Source of the DNA: Sphingomonas sp. GC_Shp_5
GTDB lineage: Bacteria; Pseudomonadota; Alphaproteobacteria; Sphingomonadales; Sphingomonadaceae
Direction of reading: 5' to 3'
DNA length: 64,000 bases
NCBI RefSeq assembly: GCF_026540855.1
Contig: NZ_JALNUP010000002.1
Location: 1 to 64,000 of the forward strand
A model generated the notes under the pieces. The model was not told the DNA's origin and ran no database searches. It saw only the letters and a list, made by a program, of their open reading frames with translations. Positions 19,601 through 26,971 of this stretch are shown here, piece after piece. Every line of letters begins with the position of its first letter. Within the stretch, counting starts at the first letter, position 1. The position numbers and the translations under genes were made by a program.

Positions 19601-20080
19601 GGGTTCCTGCGAGGCTTCGGCACCCAGGAGACGTTCACCTATATCGATGCGGGCAAGATCCCCAATTCGGTGCCGGCGAACGGGGCAGCTGATGGAAGCC
19701 GCCCGCCGCTCGACGTGACGGGCATCTACGACAACCTGCCGCTTGCCGGTCTGTCCAAGTACAACTTCAACGCCTCCGCCTTCTATGACTTTGCGGGCGT
19801 CTATGCGCGCATCGCCTATAGCTGGCGGTCAAAGTATCTCCTGACCAACCGCGACTGCTGCTTCCCGTATCTGCCGGTCTTCGCGCAGGCGAGCGGGCAG
19901 ATGGACGGATCGCTGTTCTACACGGTGAACAAGCAGTTCAAGATCGGCGTTCAGGTACAGAATCTGCTCGATGCGACGACGAAGACGACCTTCCTGCTCA
20001 ACGCGCAGGGGCTCGAAGCACCGCGTTCGTTCTTCAAGAGCGATCGCCAGTTCCAGCTGTCGGTTCGCCTGACGATGTAA
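16622..20080 (+). CDS. TonB-dependent receptor, large proteobacterial (TIGR01782-like) type
   Basis: 1,152 residues. After an export signal ending ATIASAQE and a Ser/Ala/Gln linker comes the TonB box DIVVTGLRQSL. The plug follows: SIKRNADTVVDAITAEDIGA, LPDRSVNEALQRVPGVAISR and LVGSVEVYKNLTADLIEGGI. The long barrel ends in the aromatic SVRLTM. The ADxVVDAI-TAEDIGALPD signature marks the group of receptors often linked to uptake of oligosaccharides in Caulobacter, Xanthomonas and sphingomonads. The start is uncertain: ATG 16622 is almost on top of the GAGAGGGG, GTG 16628 is better spaced and ATG 16637 is also in frame. It is divergent from the halogenase operon, so the two are probably co-regulated. 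Confidence 0.9.
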   Translation: MAVVAMVRQKGFARKGLALNVSALAIVTAAMLPATIASAQEVPAPASRDDQSIPQTTPDTTGSVQTSVPAGAAAGKKPVSNSLSISNQAAEDQSNVTAADVQTPAANNVAAGSDIVVTGLRQSLANAQSIKRNADTVVDAITAEDIGALPDRSVNEALQRVPGVAISRFAAPSDSAHFSVEGSGVTIRGLSYVRGEFNGRDTFAAGAGREIGFNDVPTELVGSVEVYKNLTADLIEGGISGTVSINTRKPFDTKESLLYLSAGVNYGDLDKRGAPQGVALISKQFELGNGGRFGILGSASYSQQYSRSDSVFLAAMLPRTNDDTNGNGVQDAGEGHVINAGTPYASTIYDHFPVPDGQSVVYAPAGAGSRTQEFNRERIGFSAAAQYENASGNLLLTAQFLRADSREDWLEHTVEPNVYYSDVTSSFPAGYNAYAPIAGQNFNNYTFDSNGVFTSGTISHTGGNVFGNDPTRVCGTNTDGSPSHYCELSQFAPGSQFTTFSNRFFHTRAVTQDQSFNIKWEPTQRLHLNFDGQYVNSKADSIDDIVDTATYSQVNVDLRGGIPQITSIAPGFDTASYFSNPNDVYFRDAFNNRTINDGHEWSGKFDAQYDVGETSFLRKVKAGIRYADREQTVRTNDYSNWGAVSDTWTSGGPTYLSNATLPANSTALYNYTNFFRGGAITPPSTPYIADNILSNHDALEALLRQATAAAGGTYVPLEDRGTNLVDGYFLPSEVYRNGEKTYSAYVRLDFGLDAIGGGETSLSGNIGLRFVRTEDSSIGALTYPNANQIFTPTADYSTIAGYCAYTAAHPNSSNTVPVICTVTPAQQAAALAFANGVSFPDVANQSYNKFLPSLNIKYQLSPQLLFRFAGSKAISRPNFGSLRDYVGVNVSGSNTAGNFGFSASAQNPYLKPVDATQFDLTAEWYFAKVGQLTGALFYKDLSNIILDNYGYTRTLTNNGQTYDVQVNGPANASGHAHIKGAELSYQQTYDFLPGFLRGFGTQETFTYIDAGKIPNSVPANGAADGSRPPLDVTGIYDNLPLAGLSKYNFNASAFYDFAGVYARIAYSWRSKYLLTNRDCCFPYLPVFAQASGQMDGSLFYTVNKQFKIGVQVQNLLDATTKTTFLLNAQGLEAPRSFFKSDRQFQLSVRLTM

Positions 20081-20268
20081 CGGGTGAGGTGGCCGCCGGG
20101 GGGACGATCGTCTTCCCGGCACGTCGTCTCGCGGACCTTGATCACCTAGTCGTGGCGGGGCGCGTCACCGGGGGGGGCCAGGCTGAGCTTGTGGCTCTCC
20201 TCGACGGCGCAACGACCTTCCAGCACGCGCGGCCGTTGCTGGCGATGGTTGCCGCGTGGCGAGGCGGC

Positions 20269-21534
20269 TCACCAGGCGCGGAACCGCCCGGAGACGTGCA
20301 GCACCGCCATGAACTGCAGCATGCCGTCATAATAGCGGAACCGGCCACTCGGTGGGGGCAATACCCATAGCCGGGCGACGAACGGCGCGCCCTCGCCGCG
20401 GTCGAGCGCGAGTGCCGCCACGGCGTTGCACGCGATCAGTCCGGGCGAGCGATCCGGCGACAGCGGCGTGCCGTCGAGCCGGTAGGTGGCGGGATACCGA
20501 TCTATCCCTTGCCGCGCGAACAGCGCAAGCAGCCGGCGGCTGCGGTTCGCCGCCGCGGGCGCCTCGCCCCACCAAGCCTGATCGACCGACCAATTCACCG
20601 CTGAGCGGAAGGCATCGAAGCCGAAGGTGCCGTGGCCGTCGCGCGGCTCGGCCGTGCCATCGAACCGCGCGTAATCGGGGGTGAGCGCGGTAACGGGGTC
20701 GGCGCTGCGGCTGAACAGACGCCGGCTTGCCGCCGCCACGCGCCGCCAGCGCCGGCGATCGGCGCGGCGCTGACCATGCCAGCCCGTCGCCCAGCGCGCC
20801 CACAAGCGGTAAAAGGCGGGCAGGTGATAGGAGGGATCGGTGAAGCGCGCGGCGGCGCCCAGCGGCACGAACACGATCTGGTCCGTCCCGGCGTCGATCA
20901 TGTCGGTGACGCCGTCCACCACGCCGCCGTTCATCGCCTGCTTGTGGAGCATGGTATCCAGAATGGCATTCGCCTGCGTCGCATAATTATAGATGCCCTG
21001 GCCATGGGGCCAGCGGTGCGCGGCAAAGAACAATGCGGTGGCAAAATACTCCTCGCCGTCGGACGCGGGCGTGGTGTCGCGCGGGCAGCCGTGCGGATCG
21101 CACTGCCAGCGGAAATAGCCGGCGCGGGGGCCGCTCGCATAGCGCATGTGGGTTGCCGCCCAATTCCACAGTGCGTCGAACGCGGCCTTGTGGCCGGTCT
21201 GCACGGCGATCATCATGCCATAGGACATGCCTTCGCTGCGCACGTCGTTGTTGCCGGTATCGAGAATATAGCCGCTGGGGCCATCGGCGGTCGCGGCCGC
21301 AGCATGATAGACGCGGTGATCGGCATCGCCCTCGAACAGCGACTGCCAGTAAGCGTCGATCTTGATGTCCTCCTCGCGCGTGGTCAGCGAGGGGCGCCAC
21401 TCGCGGAACAGGTCGCGATAGCGGCCGCTCGCCACCGCGCCACGCGCCAAGGCCGGCGGCGCCACCGCGAGCAGGGCGCAAAGCAATGCCAGCGCCCGGC
21501 CTGCGCGACGGCGCGTCTTAGCGGCAGATCGCAT
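20269..21534 (-). CDS. glycoside hydrolase family 8 (Rex/endoglucanase-like), secreted
   Basis: 421 residues with a signal peptide (ALALLCALLAVAPPALA). GH8 hallmarks are DVRSEGMSYGMMIAVQ, with the general acid Glu101, and later SDGEEYFATALFFAAHRW, TDPSYHLPAFYRLWARW and FGFDAFRSAVNWSVD. In family recall this best fits reducing-end xylose-releasing exo-oligoxylanase-type GH8 enzymes, though endoglucanase or chitosanase activity cannot be ruled out. The start at 21534 is inside the upstream deacetylase gene: the two coding regions overlap by 17 bases, so they are translated together. It ends 188 bases from the convergent receptor; that gap holds a G8 run (20170-20177) and no gene that I recognise. 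Confidence 0.85.
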   Translation of the reverse strand: MRSAAKTRRRAGRALALLCALLAVAPPALARGAVASGRYRDLFREWRPSLTTREEDIKIDAYWQSLFEGDADHRVYHAAAATADGPSGYILDTGNNDVRSEGMSYGMMIAVQTGHKAAFDALWNWAATHMRYASGPRAGYFRWQCDPHGCPRDTTPASDGEEYFATALFFAAHRWPHGQGIYNYATQANAILDTMLHKQAMNGGVVDGVTDMIDAGTDQIVFVPLGAAARFTDPSYHLPAFYRLWARWATGWHGQRRADRRRWRRVAAASRRLFSRSADPVTALTPDYARFDGTAEPRDGHGTFGFDAFRSAVNWSVDQAWWGEAPAAANRSRRLLALFARQGIDRYPATYRLDGTPLSPDRSPGLIACNAVAALALDRGEGAPFVARLWVLPPPSGRFRYYDGMLQFMAVLHVSGRFRAW

Positions 21535-22507
21535 CGAGCGCGGCCAGCGAGAAGCCGCCGGCCGGTACTGGCAGATGACGGGCATCGAGCCGCGCCTCGA
21601 GGCTGGCCGGACGGTAGGGCAGGCGGGGATCGGCGTCCTCGCGATAGACAGGATCGCGTTCGGCGGCGGGAAGCGAGGTGAAGGCAAAGCCGCGCGCTTG
21701 GTACAGCGCCAGCAGTCGCGGCATCATCCGGGCGTCGAAGGCACCGATGTGCAGCAGCAGCACCAGCGGGATGTCGCGCCCGTAGAGGCGATGCGCCATC
21801 AGCCGCGCGCGCGCCACCTCGCCATCTGCAGCGGCGAGGAAGGTCGTCTCGAGCCGCGCGATCCCAGCATCGTCGTGGCGCGCCACGCAGCGGGCATAAG
21901 GCTCGTTCCAGGCATAGTCGCCAAAGCTCATCGTCACGGCGGCGATGCGATACCCGTGCGCGGCGAGATAGAGGCGCGCGGCGTCGCGCTTGGCGGGATC
22001 ACTGCCCTCCGCCACAAAGGGGTAGCGGAACCAGCGCCAGTCGCCCCCGGCGGCGGCGAGCAGCGGCTCGTTGCGTTGCACCTCGGTCGCAAAGCCGGCG
22101 ACGCTGAGCGTGTCGAGATTGGCGTGCGACCAGCCGTGATTGCCGAGCGCGAACCCCGCCTTGCGCCACGTCGCGAGCACTGCCTCCGACCCCGGTTCGC
22201 GCTCGATCGACGCGCCGTTGATGAAGCCATAAACGTCGACCACACCGGCCGCCTTGAACGCGCCAATGATGCGCTGCGCGACGCCGATCCGGGTGGCGCC
22301 GGGGGGCAGGGTGGCGTGGGCCGGCAGATCGTCCATGGTGATCGCCAGGGTCGGGCGCGCCTCCGCCGTGCCGGTGCGGGCCGCGGGGACTGGCGCGGCG
22401 CTATTTGCCACGACGGGGATCAGCAGGCCGAGCAGTGCGATCAAGGCCGTGCGGCGCACCCTGGCGGCGCCTGACCGGGCCAGCGGCAACCTTGATCGTG
22501 CGGTCAT
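21518..22507 (-). CDS. polysaccharide deacetylase (carbohydrate esterase family 4, NodB fold)
   Basis: 329 residues from the ATG at 22507, chosen because GGGAGG lies four bases before it; 22525 and 22558 are weaker alternatives. A signal peptide (LIALLGLLIPVVANSAAP) precedes the NodB domain: LAITMDDLP with the catalytic/metal Asp pair, FALGNHGWSHANLD with the His-x3-His metal ligands, and FRYPFVAEG. LVLLLHIGAFDARMMPRLL is the C-terminal block. Such enzymes remove N- or O-acetyl groups from sugar polymers. Its neighbours, GH8 downstream and GH26 divergent upstream, point to a plant-hemicellulose substrate, but a peptidoglycan role is possible. Confidence 0.85.
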   Translation of the reverse strand: MTARSRLPLARSGAARVRRTALIALLGLLIPVVANSAAPVPAARTGTAEARPTLAITMDDLPAHATLPPGATRIGVAQRIIGAFKAAGVVDVYGFINGASIEREPGSEAVLATWRKAGFALGNHGWSHANLDTLSVAGFATEVQRNEPLLAAAGGDWRWFRYPFVAEGSDPAKRDAARLYLAAHGYRIAAVTMSFGDYAWNEPYARCVARHDDAGIARLETTFLAAADGEVARARLMAHRLYGRDIPLVLLLHIGAFDARMMPRLLALYQARGFAFTSLPAAERDPVYREDADPRLPYRPASLEARLDARHLPVPAGGFSLAALDAICR

Positions 22508-22568
22508 GTCACCTCCCTGGTTCATCGCCTGGTCGCGGCGCGCGAGCACCAAAAGCAACGGCGGCTTG

Positions 22569-22597
22569 TTGACAGCGGTAACGCATCTTGTTGGTAA
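22569..22597 (+). promoter_or_regulatory. possible promoter and operator before the GH26 gene
   Basis: A perfect -35 hexamer TTGACA (22569-22574) is followed, 17 bases later, by a poor -10 (TGGTAA, 22592-22597). The overlapping TTGACAGCGGTAACG has an imperfect LacI-family-like symmetry around its centre. It lies in the 120-base divergent space between the deacetylase and mannanase genes and could serve regulation by sugar. The evidence is weak. Confidence 0.3.
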
Positions 22598-22627
22598 GCG
22601 GAAAAAATAACGGCGAGGAGCACCGAC

Positions 22628-23755
22628 GTGACCACAGATGGCGGGATGCGAGGCGGCGTCGAGGCGGGCGGATCAACGTCTTGCGTCGCCAACGATGCGC
22701 CTGGGGCGATGAAGGGGGCCGGCATTACCCGCCGCGACGCTATCGCCGCGTCGGCCGCGGCGCTGGTGCCGATGCGCGCCGCGTGGGCGGCGCCGGCGAC
22801 GGGGCCGGGGAAGGGCGTGCTGAGCAACCCCCACGCGTCGGCCGAGGCGCGGGCACTCTACGCCTATCTATGGTCGATCTACGGCCGCCACACGCTGACC
22901 GGGCAGCAGGAGCAAAATTTCTCGCCCGCAGGGCCGCGCGGTGAACTCGACTATATCCAGAACGTCACGGGCAAGCAGCCGGCGCTGCTCGGGCTCGATT
23001 ATATCGAGCCGAGCGACCAGCAGGGCGTGAACGAGCGCGCCACGGCGTGGCATGCCACCGGCGGGGTCGTCACCTTGTGCTGGCACTGGGGCGCACCTGA
23101 CGTCGGCACCGGCTACGACAATGCCAAGAAGGACTTCGACGTCGCGCGGGCATTGATCCCCGGCACGGCGCAGAACGTCTTGATGCGCGAGCAGATGGCG
23201 CATGTCGGCGATCTGCTGACGGTGCTGCGCGACCGACGCGTGCCGGTGTTGTGGCGGCCGTTCCACGAATTCAGCGGCGACTGGTTCTGGTGGGGCAAGC
23301 ATGGACCGGACGCGTTCATCGCGCTGTGGCGAATGATGTACGACTATTTCGTCGGCGTCCGACGCCTGAACAACCTGATCTGGGTGCTCGGCTGGGCGGG
23401 GCAGAACGTCGATCGCGCTTATTACCCGGGGCGCCGCTATGTGGATGTCGCGGGCGCCGACCTCTATGTCGAGGACCATGGCAATTTGAGTAGGATGTTC
23501 GGCCAAGTCAAAGCGATCGTCGGCGACAGCGTGCCGATCTGCCTGCACGAGAACGGACCGATCCCCGATCCGCAAGGGCTGGGCCCACAAGCGGACTGGC
23601 TGTGGTTCATGACCTGGCATACCCGCTGGCTGAAGGATCCCGCGCAGAATGCGCCCGATCTGCTCCGCGCTTATTATGGCTCGGAGCGCTACCTCACCAA
23701 GGATGAGCTGATTGCTGCCGGCCGTCATGCAGGCAGAGCAGCCAGAGCGGACTAG
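22628..23755 (+). CDS. glycoside hydrolase family 26 beta-mannanase, exported by Tat
   Basis: 375 residues from the GTG at 22628, which has GGCGAGGAG upstream; an internal ATG at 22709 would give a more normal signal length. The signal is a twin-arginine type (ITRRDAIAASAAALVPMRAA). GH26 landmarks are LTGQQEQNFSP, VVTLCWHWGAP, and VLWRPFHEFSGDWFWWG with acid/base Glu214. ICLHENGPIP with Glu308 occupies the nucleophile position, where many family members have GE(T/F)G. The family cleaves beta-1,4-mannan inside the chain. With the alpha-galactosidase and GH2 genes at 39-44 kb it would form a mannan-degrading set. It probably shares its promoter region with the divergent deacetylase and precedes a TonB receptor. 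Confidence 0.88.
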   Translation: MTTDGGMRGGVEAGGSTSCVANDAPGAMKGAGITRRDAIAASAAALVPMRAAWAAPATGPGKGVLSNPHASAEARALYAYLWSIYGRHTLTGQQEQNFSPAGPRGELDYIQNVTGKQPALLGLDYIEPSDQQGVNERATAWHATGGVVTLCWHWGAPDVGTGYDNAKKDFDVARALIPGTAQNVLMREQMAHVGDLLTVLRDRRVPVLWRPFHEFSGDWFWWGKHGPDAFIALWRMMYDYFVGVRRLNNLIWVLGWAGQNVDRAYYPGRRYVDVAGADLYVEDHGNLSRMFGQVKAIVGDSVPICLHENGPIPDPQGLGPQADWLWFMTWHTRWLKDPAQNAPDLLRAYYGSERYLTKDELIAAGRHAGRAARAD

Positions 23756-23888
23756 AGCGGGCTGAGCAGTGCCACGGTTCGCCCGCGGCAATCAGCACCG
23801 CCGCGGCGCCCAAGCAGATGCTGCTATTAAGATTGACTAGCATTAGCGATATTCATAGGGGCGATCGTCCTTGAGGGGGGAACGATCG

Positions 23889-26024
23889 ATGATGAACCGA
23901 AAACTGGCCGCAGCCATTGCCGTGACGGTGTCGCACCTTGCGCTTTCGCTCCCGGCTCGCGCCGAGGACGATGCCGATCAGCCCCGCCGGGGTACCGATA
24001 TCGTCGTCACGGGTGCCAAGGTGAACGAGACGGGGATCAACGACAGCGCGTCCGCAACCGGGCTCGACCTGTCGCTGCGCGAGACGCCGCAATCGGTGTC
24101 GGTGATCGATCGCGAGCGGATCGAGGATTTCGCGCTTACCAACATCACCGACGTGCTCGATCAGGCGGTGGGCGTGAACGTCAACCGCAACGAGACGGAC
24201 CGGACCGACTACACCGCGCGCGGCTTTGCCGTCACCAATCGCCAGGTCGACGGGATCGGCCTGGCGGTGCAGACCGGTATCCAGCTCGGCGACGTCGATA
24301 CCGTGCTGTACGAGCGCGTCGACATCGTCCGCGGTGCCAATGCGATCATGACCGGGGTGGGCAACCCATCGGCAACGATCAATTATCTGCGCAAGCGACC
24401 CACCGAACAGTTCCAGGCCAACGCGTCCGCCTATGGCGGATCGTTCGACATGTGGCGCGTCGAGGCCGACGTGTCGGGGCCGCTCAATGCCGCCGGCACC
24501 ATTCGCGCGCGGGTGATCGGGGCGCATGAGGAGCAGGGCTCCTATCTCGACTATAATTCCACCAACCGCGATGTCGTAGCCGGGCTGCTCGCGTTCGACC
24601 TGACGCCGCGTCTCACCGCGACCCTTGGCTATTCGCGGCAGGACAATCGCGCCGACGGCGTGCTGTGGGGCGGGTTGCCGCTGGTGTTCGCCGACGGCAC
24701 GCGCATTCCCTACAAGCGCTCGGCCTCCACCTCGGCGCCATGGACCTATTGGAACAACCTCGACCAGACCGCCTTTGGCGAGCTCGCCTGGAAACTGGGC
24801 GGCGACTGGGCAGTGCGCGGCGTCTTCACCTATCGCGATCTCAAATCCGATGCCAAGATACTCTACGCCTCGGGCGGGGAGACCGGGCCGGACCCCGTCA
24901 CCGGAGACGGCGTGACCGGATCGGCCGGCCTCTACCCGTCCTTCTACAAGCAATATCTGATCGACGGCTATGCCTCCGGCAGTGTCGAGGCGTTTGGCCG
25001 CCGCCACCAGCTGGCGCTCGGCGTTTCCAACGGCTGGGCAAGCGACGTCGAATATGACGGCGATGCCGATACCGGCATCGATTATGGCGACATCCGCCAG
25101 CTTTCCTCCTTCACCCCCGCCGAGCCCAGCTTTGCCACGCCCGAGCTCCAGGCCCGCGTGCATGACCGGTTGACGCGCCTCTACGGTGCGGCGCACCTCG
25201 ATCTCGCGGATAGGCTCAAGGGTGTGGTCGGCGTCTCGGCGATCTGGCTGCGCACCACCGGCACATCCTATGGTACCGACCAGTCTCGCAGCAACAGCGC
25301 GGTCAGCCCCTATGCGGGGCTGTTGTTCGACGTCGCCCCGCACCTGACGCTTTATGCAAGCTACACCGACATCTACAATCCGCAGACCGAGGTGGATGCC
25401 ACCAACCGGCGGCTAGACCCCGCCAAGGGCACCAACATCGAGGCGGGGATCAAGGGCGACTGGCTCGAGGGCCGGCTGTACGCCACGGCCGCGGTGTTCC
25501 GGGCGCGGCAGACGAACCTGGCGAACTATGTGGGCACGTTCGACGGGACCAACGGCCCCGGGCCGATCGGCACCTCCTTTTATACCGGCAGCCGGGTCAC
25601 GGCGGAAGGGGTCGAGGCGGAAGTCTCCGGCCGCATTACGGCGCGCTGGCTGCTCGCCGGCGGGTTCACCCACCTGCGGCTGCGCGACGACGATGGGAAT
25701 GGCGCGCGGCTGTTCGTCCCCCGCGATACGCTCAAGGCGACCGCAACCTATCAGGTGCCCGAATGGCGCGATCTCAAGCTTGGCGCGAACCTGCGCTATC
25801 AGAGCGCAACGCGAGGGAGCGACGATACCAGCGGCTTGCCGATCCGCCAGGGCGGGTACGCAACGCTGGATCTGCTTGCCGGGGTTCGCGTCGCCAAGCG
25901 CGTCGAGGCCACGGTCAACCTTCGCAACGTCGGCAACGCCAAGTACATCAACTCGCTCGAATGGGGGCAGGGTTTCTACGCCGCGCCGCGCAGCGTCATC
26001 GGTACGCTGCGCTTCTCCTACTGA
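23889..26024 (+). CDS. TonB-dependent siderophore-type receptor
   Basis: 711 residues. The export signal (AAAIAVTVSHLALSLPARA) is followed by the TonB box TDIVVTGA. LRETPQSVSVIDRERIEDFA is the typical plug opening of FhuA/FpvA-type siderophore receptors, followed by YTARGFAVTNRQVDGIGL and YERVDIVRGANAIMTGVGNP. The barrel ends with the aromatic GTLRFSY. Two adjacent ATGs (23889, 23892) follow a strong GAGGGGGG. It lies 133 bases after the GH26 gene on the same strand, so it could import mannan oligosaccharides. The family signature nevertheless suggests a ferric siderophore; neither is proven. Confidence 0.88.
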   Translation: MMNRKLAAAIAVTVSHLALSLPARAEDDADQPRRGTDIVVTGAKVNETGINDSASATGLDLSLRETPQSVSVIDRERIEDFALTNITDVLDQAVGVNVNRNETDRTDYTARGFAVTNRQVDGIGLAVQTGIQLGDVDTVLYERVDIVRGANAIMTGVGNPSATINYLRKRPTEQFQANASAYGGSFDMWRVEADVSGPLNAAGTIRARVIGAHEEQGSYLDYNSTNRDVVAGLLAFDLTPRLTATLGYSRQDNRADGVLWGGLPLVFADGTRIPYKRSASTSAPWTYWNNLDQTAFGELAWKLGGDWAVRGVFTYRDLKSDAKILYASGGETGPDPVTGDGVTGSAGLYPSFYKQYLIDGYASGSVEAFGRRHQLALGVSNGWASDVEYDGDADTGIDYGDIRQLSSFTPAEPSFATPELQARVHDRLTRLYGAAHLDLADRLKGVVGVSAIWLRTTGTSYGTDQSRSNSAVSPYAGLLFDVAPHLTLYASYTDIYNPQTEVDATNRRLDPAKGTNIEAGIKGDWLEGRLYATAAVFRARQTNLANYVGTFDGTNGPGPIGTSFYTGSRVTAEGVEAEVSGRITARWLLAGGFTHLRLRDDDGNGARLFVPRDTLKATATYQVPEWRDLKLGANLRYQSATRGSDDTSGLPIRQGGYATLDLLAGVRVAKRVEATVNLRNVGNAKYINSLEWGQGFYAAPRSVIGTLRFSY

Positions 26025-26103
26025 GGCTTGGCGGGCGATCGCTCGGCAACGATTGCCTCGCATGTCCGCGCACCGGCCGGCCGCGGGAGCGCGCGCTGGC
26101 GTC

Positions 26104-26521
26104 TCACCCTTGCGTGGGCGCGCTGCTGCGACGGAACTCGTCGGACGTCTCGTCGAGAAACACGTAGAGCGCGGCGATGCGGCCGTCGCGCACGATGATC
26201 ACGTCCCAACCCGTATAGGCCGGCGCCTCGCCGGGGCGTGCCGATCCCCCAGGCGATGCGCCCCGCATTCTGCATTACCTGTGGGCTACCCTGGGGTGAA
26301 TAGACGAAGTCCAGATGCGTCGCCCGCAGGTCGCCGGCAAAACTGCTGATCGCGTCGCGGCCGACAATCGCTCCGGGCGGCACGTACAGCACGCCGTCTT
26401 CGGCCCACAATTCCTCCACCGCTGCGCGTCGGCGCTCGGCGTCTGCTTCGCCAAAGACCTGCTGGAGATTGCGCGCGAGCAACTCCCGAATGCGGTCTGC
26501 GGATTCGGTGGTCTGCAACAT
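26104..26521 (-). pseudogene. SnoaL-like / NTF2-fold protein, frameshifted
   Basis: The first frame from ATG 26521 reads RIRELLARNLQQVFGEADAE, VEELWAEDGVLYVPPGAIVG and RDAISSFAGDLRATHLDFVY, the cone-shaped SnoaL/NTF2 fold. After GRIAWG (about 26250) the frame shifts and continues as GEAPAYTGWDVIIVRDGRIA and ALYVFLDETSDEFRRSS, stopping at 26106-26104. Full length would be about 138 residues, normal for stand-alone family members, which act as isomerases, hydratases or unknown small-molecule enzymes. One indel separates the halves, so a recent mutation or a sequencing slip are equally possible. Confidence 0.75.
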
Positions 26522-26971
26522 CGTGAGGTCTCCTGTGCGAAAGATCCCGCTTTGGTCTTATACAGAATGCAGTGGATCTGCTCTTGCGAAAGCCGCGCTC
26601 GCTTCGTCTGTTTGTATCGCCTTTAGGGCCGAAAACTAGCGTCCGATAGGGTTGCGAGGATCACGTTTCCTGCAAATTCCCCTCCTTGTCCGAGACAGGC
26701 GCGCGATTGCCCAGCGCATCAAAGGAGCAGCTGGAAAGATGCTCATGTGCGATTGTTGCTTCTATATCACTGGTCCGCCACAAAACATGCAAATGGACAG
26801 GTTTTGGTATTGAACCTGAGGCAACGGCCGTGCGACCTAAGACGCTCAAGCAGCGAGGTCGTGCTGACGGGCGAGGTGGGCAGGGGCGGCGCCTGCCGAA
26901 AAGCCCGCGCGCCCAGCAGCCTGAGACGACGCAGCGAACAGGTTTCCGGGGGACATCAAAGGGAAATGCAC
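26522..26971. other. 450-base intergenic space upstream of a TonB receptor
   Basis: No recognisable gene is present on either strand. The base composition is lower in GC than the neighbours around 26560-26820. ATATCACTGGTCCGCCAC (26764-26781) contains a short GGTCCGCCA element that could be a repressor site. The translation start of the receptor downstream follows AAAGGGAA at 26958-26965. The promoter of the receptor must lie here, but I cannot place it with confidence. Confidence 0.4.

Noticed and set aside
20081..20268. Possible small gene between the first receptor and GH8
   Set aside because: No frame has a ribosome site, a known motif or a reasonable length; the G8 run also makes the base count uncertain.
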